A DNA stretch of 64,000 nucleotides from Acanthaster planci (taxonomy: Eukaryota > Echinodermata > Asteroidea > Valvatida > Acanthasteridae). The stretch's first letter is position 1. Each line of letters opens with the position of its first letter. Shown here in pieces: positions 14,800 through 26,537 of this stretch. The DNA is taken from positions 857,287 to 921,286 of the forward strand of contig NW_019091437.1 of the NCBI RefSeq assembly GCF_001949145.1, written 5' to 3'. The notes under the pieces are model-generated. The model worked only from the letters and a program-made list of their open reading frames with translations. It was not told where the DNA came from and searched no databases. A program made the position numbers and the translations under genes.

Positions 14800-14938
14800 C
14801 TCCGTCATCACGGCAATTCGGACAACGACTCCCTCCCTCACCCGGCACCATCAGCCCCTGAACCTCGTACAACACTTCAAAGTATTCCTCCATTGTGCCC
14901 ATTGAAGTGAACTCAAGCCCATGTCCTGGCGTTCTCTT
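14800..14938 (-). CDS. Candidate isolated coding exon, unidentified protein
   Basis: On the minus strand an open segment is bounded by a good acceptor (pyrimidine-rich stretch ending GATACAG just before 14938) and a good donor (GGAG then GTAGGT at 14799 downward). The frame between them reads KRTPGHGLEFTSMGTMEEYF, then a Leu-Tyr-Glu-Val segment, a Gly-rich turn and a Cys-Pro-Asn-Cys pair ending in RDDGG. The acidic/hydrophobic pattern followed by paired cysteines looks more like protein than the surrounding translation, and the surrounding frame stays open for 247 codons. I do not recognise the family and no partner exon was found nearby. It may simply be chance. Confidence 0.25.
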
Positions 14939-16056
14939 CTGTATCAAGGGCGGCTGGAGCAGTGGGACGGACGATCGATCGCACGCCCGATTTGACCCAC
15001 ATATAAAAGGGCTCAAGTTTAATCCCCGTAGCTTCGAGTTCGCGACCTGACATGATGTGCCGTTGGGCGTTGGTTTAGCCCTTCCCAGGGCGCTGCAAAG
15101 AGTCCATAGTTCTGAGCTGTGCAACTCACTGACCCTACGATACCACACTGACCAGTCGAAAGCCGTTCTTAGAAGTTGGAAATTTTGATAGAAAAAGCCC
15201 TGAAGGCCCAAGAAAGCTCCATAAAAAATCATGTAGGCGTATTTTATTTGGATGAATTTTTCCCAAATATCGTTTGACTTCACGGTGAATAAAGTTCAAA
15301 GTAGGTTTTGCATCCAGGATACTTACCCAAAGCGAACTGCTCCGCGGAATGGGTGATCCTTTCATAAATGATGAAGCAGTCATTGATTGCTTCAATGGAA
15401 AACCGAGCTGAGGCGCTCAGTTTATTTGAGGCTATATGGTTAGTCTGTCTTTAAAGTAATATCTCCCACGGCGTGAACTTGGTATCACATTGCAGGGCAC
15501 CATTGTAACACTGTGACTTGTCCCGGAGAGAACATAAAAGACATTTATGTCAAAGCCGTTCACAACGCTCACACCAAGACATGATTGATGTGCGAAACGT
15601 GATCCTTCAATAAGCCCCACCTAGACAATTATAATGTTCTCCTATTAACCCCACGGCCCACCTTCTTGCCAAAATACATAAATAAATCAGCTTAGCGCTC
15701 GGAACGATTCCGGAACAAATTTGTTATTAGAAAATCGGACCAGAGTTCTTCAGCCATGAAGGTAAAAAAAGCGAGGCCAGATTGTCAATAAACTGAATGT
15801 ACTTTTCACTAGTGCTGTTCAAAAATGAAGACCGGGGAAAAGTGTGTGGGGGGGCAAAGGCAAATGCGTCTTCTTCGGGCTCATTCAACATGATGTTGTG
15901 GAGAAAAACCAATCAAAAAGCCTTACGGTCCCAACATCCTTGCTTTTATTTGCTGGTGTTGTTTTCTTAAGGATTTGATGCTAATATTTGATAAATGAAC
16001 ATACCGAAGACTTTCTTTCCTACTCGACCATTCTTTGTAAAAAGAATATACGCAAG

Positions 16057-16080
16057 CCCCCCCCCCTGGATACGCCACTG
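16057..16080 (-). repeat. Possible DNA-transposon terminal motif
   Basis: Read on the minus strand this is CAGTGGCGTATCCAGG followed by a G run. From memory, this resembles the terminal inverted-repeat consensus of widespread hAT-like non-autonomous elements in aquatic animals. Related words occur near 11784-11806 and 43345-43375. No matching partner end was paired with confidence, so this may be a solo or decayed end. Confidence 0.35.
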
Positions 16081-17711
16081 AAAAGATGATGACACAATGT
16101 CAGTAGGGTCCGTATGGTCAGGGGAGTACCCAGCCCATTGCCCAAGGATTTGCTGGCCTAGCAGAGATTCCTCCGGGAGCGTGGGGGTCGAGATGCTCTT
16201 GGTTGAATTACCTATCGGGAGGTCGCCTCCGTTCAAGCGGCCTGACACAGCTCCATCGTCACCACAGCTCAAAAGTCGGTCACGGATAACCAGTAAAGGA
16301 CAACCAACGCCAGGCACACGTGAAATAACGGATGGCAGATGTAGGGAGCTGGGTAATATTTACCGTGCGTCGTAATTCATTGGTGTGGGTAAGGTTCGGC
16401 GTGCTTTTTCCGGGCCCACCCTCGTTCTGAGAGGGGGCATTATCCAATTCAATTCGGGCGATTTAAGATCATTAAAGTCGATTGGTAGAGCCTCCGTCGT
16501 CGTGGACCCCTTGTTTCAAATAGAGAGAGCGCTCTCTCTCGCTCTACATGTGGTTGCTGGAAAGTAAAGTTTGAACCTTCGGAAATAACTGGACTTGTGC
16601 ACTTCTTTCTCAACCTGGGCCAACTGTGGCGGCGCATTACTGTGGACAGTGGGAAAGCCAATGGAGAACCACCTCTGTACCCAGCATGACATTGCACTCG
16701 CTCGGCCAACCTCACTGCATGACCGAGTTTTCTGCCTCGCTATTATTGTCTTCTCATCAAAATGGCCTATGCCATCTGGCAGTAGCAGAGAGCTTTGGTG
16801 CAAGGAGACAGAGAGGAGAAAATGAAAGTGCAGAGACCTCTGTAGGACAAATTTGTCTTCAACAGAACGAAAAGTTGGTTGTTGGACCGGAGTGAGTAGC
16901 CGTTTAAGGAGTTCAAAATGAGAAAGGAGTAAGGGGAAGCGAAGGGAATTCTGTCCCGTAGAACAAGAAAACACCGCCGCATTCTTGTGATGGTTCTGTA
17001 ATTCTTTAATTGACATTTCTGCCAGGAGAGAAGTACCGTGAGAGATGCTGGCGATGGGGAAGGGAGCGAGTAATGATGCATCGCGGCCGCACATTCGTTG
17101 GGTGTAATTGATCTTGACGCTCATCAAGAGAAGTATGCCACGGGCACGGCAAGATGCCATCAACACGTCGGTGGCCGTGCCAAAGAAGGAGCGCTCGCTT
17201 TTATATCCCTTTTCCCACTCCCTGCAAAATATGATCTGTTCGATTGTGCCATGGCGGAATTTTCACTCACCCGATGATGTATGCGCGCCAACCCCTACAA
17301 CCCTGTTGTATTAGAGATTAAAGAGAGCTTTTTGCCCCCAAAATTCACCATTAACAATATGGATCAGGGTTATTTCTTCTTTATACCGCTTTGAAAGCAC
17401 AATGCCAATTGCAGAAGTCGAATAATTGTAATCCCCAAGTGGACTGTGAAATCATTTCAGTGATGAGCTTGATAACTTTTAATGGGTTTTCATGGTCAAC
17501 TAAACTTCCCTATGGAAAAAATATTTCACAAGGAATTTCGTCTTATTACTTAACAACAATCAAATACTATGTCTGCCGAATTTAGCTGTAGCTGGGAAGT
17601 GTGGGTGTGTATGGGGGGTGGGGTCACGGCTGCGCCAAAAATGTCGTTGGTCTCACCAATCTCTTCTCTGTCAACCACCGCGGACAAACTTAACCTCGAC
17701 ACAAAGCTTTT

Positions 17712-17751
17712 GTCGGTCTAAAAACACCCCTTTTGGTGTTTTCAGACCGAC
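17712..17751. repeat. Perfect-like 17 bp stem-loop
   Basis: GTCGGTCTAAAAACACC is followed by a 6 nt CCTTTT loop and GGTGTTTTCAGACCGAC. The two arms pair at 16 of 17 positions. It lies in sequence with no recognised gene. It could be a hairpin remnant of a mobile element or a small structured RNA; nothing in the flanks decides. Confidence 0.6.
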
Positions 17752-20700
17752 CGAGTGACAGGCTCTCAGCCCAATGAGAATAACAAACTCTGAACTGTTT
17801 CCGCAAGGCGTGTTTGTTGGTCGGGAAACCGTGTCAAATATGGCACTGTCGCTTGGCTGCACAGCCTCCATAATTCTAATGCAAAGGGGAAGGAAAATAA
17901 TTACATAGATGTAGAACTCTGTTTAAAGAGGGCGAGCTGTCGCTCTTGTGACATGCACGGTGCGTTGCATTTGCAGTTTTGAATAAAGGTGTTCTCCAGG
18001 GTGCATGGGGGGGGAAAAGAAACGTAGGGTTGACACAAAAATGTTACGAATCTACAAGTAACATTATTCTGGACCCCCGCTCAAAAAAAAAGAAAAAAAA
18101 TTTCTCCAATTTGTGAAGGATTCCTCAAAATAAGTGAAGGAGGGATCGGAACCACACTATACGTCCATTATTGTGATAGTACCAATAGGCCACCAAGTTA
18201 ATGTAACAAGCACACATGATGCATGGACATTTTGACTTTATTTTTGTGTTTTTTCAACATACCATTTTTCCATGCCTTTAAGTGCAGTAGTGTAAACATT
18301 TCTAGAAGTTAATTCTCAATAGAGAAAACGAAATTCACAGACTAGCATAAGATCAATGAACTTCGTATATATTCTCATTTTGAAACGCCCCCAAGCGAAG
18401 AAAAATAAATACCGCCATTGAAACGGTTGTTTGGCGCCAGGATCATTATATAATCCCATACAATCAATTGCAAAGGGGATATGTGGCTGACCGACCATGA
18501 CACGCATGTCTGATTTAACGAACCCCACCATCGCTCAAACGCGCTGCAGAGGGTCTCCGCTTCAAAGCTGGCAAAGGACAGCAGTGAATGGACGGGTCGC
18601 TTTGCCACTCAACGTCCAAACACATTTTGTTGCCGATGATTCATTGAGCAATATTTGTCAGTCCATGCCGGGCTACGGAGAGGAAATTTGGTTCACAGTG
18701 CAGTTCCTTTAGAAATTGGTGAAATGGGCTTGCGCTTTAAGTTTCCATCCATGCAGTGACAGCTGTAGAACCTATTTCTTGCCGTTCGTGAATGTATGCA
18801 TCCTTGAATCGCGCTGATTTCTGTGAAAGTGTAGACAAAAAGTTAGATCCTTAAAATCAAGGATTTTTAATTTTCACAACACTTGTATTTTAAACGGAAT
18901 ATTGGGTTGGGTCGATCTCAACTGCAACCCCCTCAACGAGTTCAAAGGGTTGTACATGGCGGTAAGAGATTAACCAAATCTGTCATCTTGAGCAAATGAC
19001 CCACGCTGACTTCTTCATGCATGTATTTCATTTTCAAATCTGTCGCACAGTGCGTCAAGGCAAGCACTTCTCTGAGGCGAGCACGTCTCTTGGAAGCAGT
19101 CGTTGTAGGATTTCCATTCCTCTTACTCTACCTATGTCCAGTCGATGAATATAGATGACAGCCAAGAAAGTTCACTCTGGTGGCAATCACGCATCACTTG
19201 CTCCCGAAGTACAGTACACGAACTCGTATTGATTTTTCCCCCCGCTGTAAAACACGCCGGCACATCCCGCCGACCTTTACCAGGCCAGCGCTGGGATGTT
19301 TGGCGAGTGAGCGCGCGCTGCCCGCACGATTTTGTCCGCGTTAATGTGGGGAGGCTTCTCCTCAGTCACGAAGTAACCACCACTCGCCCATTTAGCCTGC
19401 CCCGTGGCGCACATGTAATTGTCTTAACCTCGTTTGTCGTTTGCCAACTGGTATGTACAAGTTCTTACTGACAAAGTTTTCCATGCAGGGCTCCCACTGT
19501 TTAACTTTGTCTTACCCGGCAGAACAACCATGAATAAAAAAAAATTACGCTCGATGTGCCGTATGTATGTTAAAAGGAGGGTTCTTTGAAAATATCTCAC
19601 AAAAGCTAAACGTCGTTATTTCTTTTAAGCCCTGGTCTTGATGGGGCTAAGCATAGGCAACAATTTTCTTCTCTAAGCATGCTCATGCACTTGCTCAGCA
19701 AAATCTTCCTTTTTTTTCAAAAGAGTATAGGCCTTGTACTTTAGCAGCTCTTTAAAAATGGCTTCAGACGTGCATCAATGAAAACCCTGCAAGGGTCATA
19801 ATTCAGGCTTCATGGCTGAGTGGGCGTGTTGTGGATTTCACTTACCCGCAAGACCCCCTTTTCTAACTTGCACAAGCGCTTGATTTTTTTGTTAAACCGG
19901 AGAGAAATCTCTTCTCTCTTCAATTGTAAGTGAATACTTGGGTCCATAATAGCAGGATTTAAGAGTCGATGAACTCCCCTGCAGAACAGGGCGCACATCA
20001 AAGGTTTGACTGAAGCGGGTACCCTGGGGTGGCCCGGGTCCCCTTCGTTGCCATCAGCTAACCGCATGAACTGTGTCATGGCCCGGGCCCGACGGGGGAA
20101 AATACAGAAACCCACGCATTTTTTTTCTCGTCAGAGAGTAATATATCGGCTGAGACAAGAGGGTCCTCGGGGCCAGAAATGAAGGCTTGCCGAGAGGATA
20201 ATTGTACAGAATATCAGGCCTATTTACGACCGCACTGTGCCAGTGCTGTGTTTACAGATACGGTAGGCACAACTTAGCTTCCGCCCTGAATAATGAATGT
20301 GTGTCAAGTAGTCAATCGACACGCGTTGAAGACCACGTATTTGGGTCACGTACGGGTTTCTTGCCCGTTTCGAGAGCTATACGGTCATTCCTGTCACGAG
20401 TTTGATTATAGTTCACAGCTTTTTTTCCCAACCGTACAACGCCACCAATGGTTCAAATTCCTGTACATGTACAGTGTTCGACCCTGAGACAAAGACAATA
20501 CGACACCTTGCTTATTGTACGGTTGACATCATCCAGTAACTAAAAAAAAGAGAGGATATTTTGAAGTGCACATATTTTAAGTCCCTGTACTATTACTGTG
20601 CATTTTTAACTGGAACGTGGCAGATGTGGTCAGAATGTGAATTCATGTCTCGAATGAGAACCGATCCCACGTCAATAATGTAATCAGACATTACTTTCGC

Positions 20701-23700
20701 GTCAGTTGACGGCATGTTTGGGCTTAAGAGTTTCGCCAGCCCTTGCCCGTGAACCATAACAAATGCTCACGCGGGAATTTTATTTTCTGCATGAATTGGC
20801 GCGATTGCCGGAATAGGGCCCCGAGGTTGCAACTTGGGAACCGGGTTCGGCACTGTCCGCTTGACCTCTTGCCTCGTTGTACAACTAGGTCACTCGGATG
20901 AAATTACCATCGCTCTGGAAAGGGAAAGAAAACTTTATCGGTTTGAATTTGGCTTGCAATATACACGAAACATTAGACCGGGTTCCTCTACAGGGTTACC
21001 AATTAGCCGTATTTTTGGCAGCTCTGGGTGAGATAACCATCTCACCGGTACCACATGCAGCCGTCACAAAGTATTACACCCGATTATGTCTGATGTGAGA
21101 TGAGAAAAGTTCAGCCTTTAAACAAAGGAGTAAAAAGAAAACCAAAAAAAATAATAATAATAACTAAAAAATAAAATAAAACAGAAAACGAGGAAGTCAT
21201 TTCGATATTACGATGACCTCCTGATTGTATTCTAGTCACGAATGACTCGAAAAGAATAGCTATAAGACCGGTTCATACTTGGCGCAAAAGCAAGCACGAT
21301 CGAGAAAACTTGTGAGGTCAGATCAAATATAGGGTTTGCTCTATTTATATGTCAAGGTCGTATTTTTCCTACAAGTGGCTGTTAATTTGAAATATGGACT
21401 GTCGCTATACAAATAAGAGAATTGTTTTCTAACAAAATCTTTAAAATCCCACACAGCTATCAGATCACCAGATGATAATCCCCTACTGAATACTACGTGA
21501 AAACCCAACCCTCTTGAAAATTAATGGGACAAAATTAATGCACAACTATGCAAAAGTACTCAGAAGCACATTCCGACTCGCAACAGTTCGCTGGAAAATG
21601 TTTATATATTTATTTTCAAATTTGTGTCGCTTTTGCCTTCGCCTGAAGTTAGAACCGGCCTAAAGACTTTTTAATGGGTTTTCTGCGTTCCTATTCATCC
21701 AAAGTTAATAGCATCATCCACATTATTGGAAGATACGTACATTTTGTGTTGTGCACACGTAGAGATACGTTCCATCGAGAGTGTATGTTAATATAGACTG
21801 TTTCCAACCTCTCGAGGTGAGCCATTTGCAAGACGTTTTCCAGAATTGGAGCCAAGGGAAAATGGCCCAACAGATAACCGAGGAAGCAAGTTTTTATGGT
21901 GCAACGAGATAAAGAAATCAATATTTGTTTTGTAACACATTACGAATTAAATCTACAAATATTATTACTATCAATTAGCCCCCCGAAAAATATACATATT
22001 CATAATCAGAAAGCAGTCGCACGTTTTGCGTTACTTTGGCAACAAATACCTGCGTTTTCGACCGAGTAAGTTTTAAATGATGGTCATATACCGGATCCAG
22101 GACAGAAAGCCCGTGCTGCAGTATATATCAATGGAGAAAACAACTGCAGTATACCACCAGTTTGCTGTAAATCAATCTCGGCCGGTGTACAAGTAGACCC
22201 GTGCAGTTGAGCCATTGTAATGACTTCCGGCTCCCCCACCCACGTATACTCTACCAAAGAGTGACCTCGTACCCGAGAGCAGAGGTAGAAAGAAAGTACT
22301 TTCCACCTGCACGACAAGGGTTTGTCCCAACGACAACGCTACTCCAGTGCTAGATATTTTCAACGTCAACCGCTGGCCTTAAATTGAACCCTACCGCATG
22401 CCGGGTGCAGCCCTGGCCGAGAGCGGTCGGTCACTTACTGAAGGAATCTCGCTGGAAAAATTAACACCTCAACGGGTTGTTATTTATTGTATGTCGTTCA
22501 TCCTTGTGCCTGCTGCCTGTCGCGCGCAAGCTCATGCGGTGTGAAATTCTGGCACGGCATTTTCCTTCCTCTCGCTTCATTAAATCCGCTCCGACGATGG
22601 CCTGGATGGATTCAAAAGCGGGGGTTCGAAAGTGCACTTTCGACCGAGGTTATTTTAGACGCTCTCGGTGCCATCAGAGTGCAGATCTTTCTTAGAGAGC
22701 GACAGTGTATATGATGGAAATAGAAAGAAGCCGAGAGGGAAAAGGACAGGTCACTTTGGAAAAGGTCGAAAGAATGACGACTCCTGGATAGGGATACGAA
22801 GGAAATAAAAATAAAAATCAGGAATGAAGGGCGCACGGCATTTGCTTTGATTTCTTGATAGCATTCATGGTGTAATTATGTACAGCTCTACGGTCAACTT
22901 ACAAGAAAACACCAAAGCCTCTAAAAAGGCTGCATGATTACGGTCTATATACGTCTAACGACTTATGACGCAGAGGACCTACATTTTTATTAAGCTTAAT
23001 TACTCATGCATTTGGAAAACAAGTAACAAACACCGCGGGGCAGTTGTAAGCGTAGTGGGTAAGTGATCGCGAAGACGCGCTCAGGTGAAGCAGCCACGTG
23101 CCACAGATAGCAATTCAAAAATAGCAAAGGGGGAAATAAAGTGAACACCGGGGTGCCTATTACCGCCCCCGAGCAGTGTGTTTGAGGTTCTACCGACCTA
23201 GTTCTCGCATGTACTGTTTGGTGTCAGTGGTGTAATCTCAGCTACGTGTGAAATGCTCTGCAACGCGCAGACAAATGCGTGGCCATCTTTTGCCGTGGCG
23301 CCTTGGAATCGTGGTGATTCACAGGCCATAACAGGAACAAGTTTAACATGGTAGGAAAGTTTAAACCAAATATTTCCCCTCAGAGGGAAACAGCGAATCC
23401 TTTGTTTTTTGTTAGTGTTGCTGTTCACACGGTGAATGTAGTACCATAGGGTTAGGAGCAAATCACATTTATTGTAAATGCTAACTTTTTTCGGAAGAGC
23501 ACCCAGGACTCATCCACAAATGGAGTGGCGAGTTTATCGGTTTTGAGGCATTTGTTTGATCACTGGCGCTGTTTCATTCAATTAGAAGACTAAACTAAAT
23601 TCGAACGGTCTTCAGGTTTTAAATCAAACCCTCTGCACTATAGGCAACGCAATAGCGTGACCCACGACCAATCCAGCTGACCAAGAAACGTTACGCATGA

Positions 23701-26181
23701 GCATTTCCACGATGTCGATGTGTTTTTGTGCAAGTCGAAAAGTTTACGCCATGTGCAGCCGAAATTAGGATTAACAACAGGACGTGAGCAATCGTCATGA
23801 TTCGATCGCGTTCTCAGAAAAATTAATTCGAGCAAGGGAGTGAATGCAAGGCCCATCAATGAGGGGAGACAAGTCTAAAACCACATACGTGGATAACAGA
23901 TGGATTTCTAACAGGGCAGCTCATCCTTCACTCGCGGATTACAACTAAACAACACCCACCAGACATAATAACACCACGCTTGGACACTATTTACATCCCA
24001 TCACCTTCGTTTTGTACTTTTTTAATGAGACAACCTCTTTTCACGGAATGAGCTCAGTACTGCGGGGGCAATACAAAACAGGCGTTGCTGAAGATCACGG
24101 GCTTATCCGTGTGCAGCGCAGCTGACAACGGGAAAGTCGGCGGTTGCTCGGGTTCGTTGGCCAAGTGGACACGGTAAAAACCAAGATCTTAAGAACTGCC
24201 GGCTGGGACGGATGTTTGAATCACCCCGGCAAGCCAGCCGCGGCGTTAAAGACTAAGCCGATTTGGAACCGTGGCATTCAGCTGACGACTCTAACTTGTT
24301 TGTCGGCAGAGCTGAGAGAGAAGAGAAAAGAGAGGTGGGAGGGAAAAAAGAAGAGAGAAAACACGAATGCACGTTTATTTATAAATATAGCAGTTGATTT
24401 CCGGTTGTGGGTTCAGTGTGAGAAGGCGGACGGTTACCCAACCAGAAGTAATGCACAAAAATAATCTTGCCATTGGCTCGGCCAAATCGTAGCTTCGGGG
24501 GAGACAGCTGGAAAGAGACACAGAACAAATTCTTATTTCAAGCTGCAAGGTGGATGACCCTTTGAAATCGCGGCGATGTTTATTGGGAACTGCTACAAGA
24601 CGTGGGAGATGATTTTTAATTGGCCCTTTCTCGACGGACGAAGAATACTTTATGTACACATATCTGGTCTTTTATAGTTGTGTTTCATTAATATTAAATG
24701 TCATAGTACTTTCACAGAGAGCACAATTTTGCCTTTAGCCATGACTACGAACCGGTCATTTTTGTGGTATTTTTTCTGTTCCGTTGATATATGCAGTATG
24801 GCTTCAGTTGACCATCTACGGTTGACCTTTTGACGGGTTAAAAAGGAAGTCTTACATTTTGTCAGAGTTTGAACCACATGTTTAAACTTTGCCCAATTTC
24901 TAGAACAAAAAAGGGTTATTGCAAAAACACAGCGAGCACAGTTGTTCTGGCATGGCTGCCAGACACAGCCCGCGAGGAATTCTTTGGCTGGCGTGCACCT
25001 TCCCGGGTTCCTGGAGGTCACGCCGTAACACCTGTATAGGAATCACAAGTAGGACTTTCCCTTGTTTTCATTTCTGAAACCCATCACCGTAAAAGTGGCC
25101 CAGATTTCGGCCCGGCCCCGTTGTTTCGGCCCTGAAAACAACAGACCGGTCCAGGGGTGGTACAGTACTTGCACCAGGATCCCCGGTCGGTGGAAAGTGT
25201 CCCCCACCAAGGCAATCTCGAAATGCCTGAAAATCGTCTTTTTTGAATTACGACCTGAAAGACAATCCAGACTAATTTGAACTCAGTGTCGTCCCCCGAG
25301 CTTGGAATTTCTACTCCCACCACCCTTTAACGAGATACGTCTGGTTACTTCGATGGCAGCAGAGGCTCGGAAATTATGCGTCAGGGAGGCTGCGAAATCA
25401 AGAATGGACCGAGTAGTTCCCGGTCATAAGAGCGATGACTTTTTTGACGAGGCAGGTGTGTAAAATACGACACCTCATCGTGCCAACACATCTGTTTCGA
25501 CACATGCGCGTGTTAACAATTTGACCGATTTGCTTATCGCCACTCAGAAGCTTTGATCTGACGCCTTTGGTCGCTAGGGCAATAAAAACCAATTTCTCCT
25601 GACTGTCAAAACTCTTGATGAATCGCAGACAAAACTCCAAGCTAAATTAGTATTCTCTGGAGACGGCTGTCCTGGTAGTTGCGGCGGGTGGTTGTTCAGC
25701 TTATGTGCTTGACTGCCTGTGTTTTAGTTTCAAGCGAGAATATATATGCAAGTGCTGGGTATGAAAAGGCTGTGAAATTTGGTACTATTTTTTAATACCA
25801 AAAATAGTTCCTTGAAGTGTTGCATTAGCATTCCGGAATTCAGCTGGATTGGAATCAGCTGTTGCTGTAGATAATTGGAATTCTGTATACGCAAGTGTTT
25901 CCTTTTCGCTACTGTGTCTTTATGATGAATGGCTAGCATATTTTGTTTTGGTTCATTAAAAAAAAAAATTTAAATCCAGCCACGTGGGTCCCCTTGCCGC
26001 GGGGGATTCTTGTCCGACGGGGGTTAGTTTTGAAGGGCGACAGCTGTGCAGCATACCGGTGAGCAAGGACCCCGCGGTCGGCAGAGCTCCACCACACAGG
26101 GACCTTGGGCGTGGTAAACAGCCCTCAAACTAGTGGTTTGGTCTGTAACTGTCAGTGCACCTCGAATCACTGGGCCTGTGA

Positions 26182-26187
26182 TATAAA
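26182..26187 (+). promoter_or_regulatory. Candidate TATA box of gene A
   Basis: TATAAA lies in the context GTGATATAAAACTTG, about 350 bp upstream of the gene A start codon. A transcript starting some 25-30 bp downstream would leave a 5' leader of roughly 320 nt, part of which is probably removed as an intron. No other TATA-like word is as well placed. Assigned by position and motif only. Confidence 0.45.
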
Positions 26188-26466
26188 ACTTGCCAGCATC
26201 AGACGGGCGGTTATCCAGTAGGAAAGAGCCGAGAGCTGACGGTTGTTCGATAGGTATTCGTTCTTCACCCTGCTTGCTTACGGTGCCAACTCCACTTGTA
26301 CAGTTCTGTTTCTCTATTAGTTGTACGTCAGATACGATGCATTATGTAAAGAAGTTTGCTAAGGAAAATAGTACAAATTTATTAGCTGATAATACCGTGT
26401 GTTCCTTCTTCCATCATATTACTACCGTGACGCATCATGCGTCCTCTATTGCCTCATGGAAATGAA

Positions 26467-26524
26467 GGTATTTCAAATGTTGGTCTATTAATACGAAACT
26501 TGACTCTGTTTTGTTCCTCTTCCA
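26467..26524 (+). other. Probable 5' UTR splice acceptor of gene A
   Basis: A long pyrimidine tract (CTCTGTTTTGTTCCTCTTCCAG) ends exactly 13 nt before the gene A ATG and looks like a genuine 3' splice site. The matching donor is uncertain: GAAG/GTATTT at 26466 would give a very short intron, and GATAG/GTATTC near 26252 a longer one. This implies a non-coding first exon, and that the ATG at 26538 is near the start of exon 2 of the transcript. The left boundary given is only one option. Confidence 0.45.
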
Positions 26525-26537
26525 GTTTCAAACAACG

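Larger units (their letters stand above)
1..26180. other. Left intergenic region, no recognised gene
   Basis: I read both strands here and found no open frame that resembles a known protein and no P450-like exon. The open frames are short, lack domain signatures and overlap on opposite strands. Supported contents, listed separately, are: a copy of an inverted-repeat element at 2026-2360, G runs at 4246-4258 and 5502-5529, a diverged dispersed repeat at 5950-6345, a weak candidate exon at 14800-14938, a possible transposon end at 16057-16080 and a stem-loop at 17712-17751. Short exons of a gene with large introns could still be hidden here, so the absence of genes is only moderately certain. 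Confidence 0.55.

Noticed and set aside
16516-17166. 216-codon open frame on the minus strand
   Set aside because: The translation has no recognisable domain, it is overlapped by open frames in other phases, and no splice or start context supports it. Likely chance in a less AT-rich stretch.
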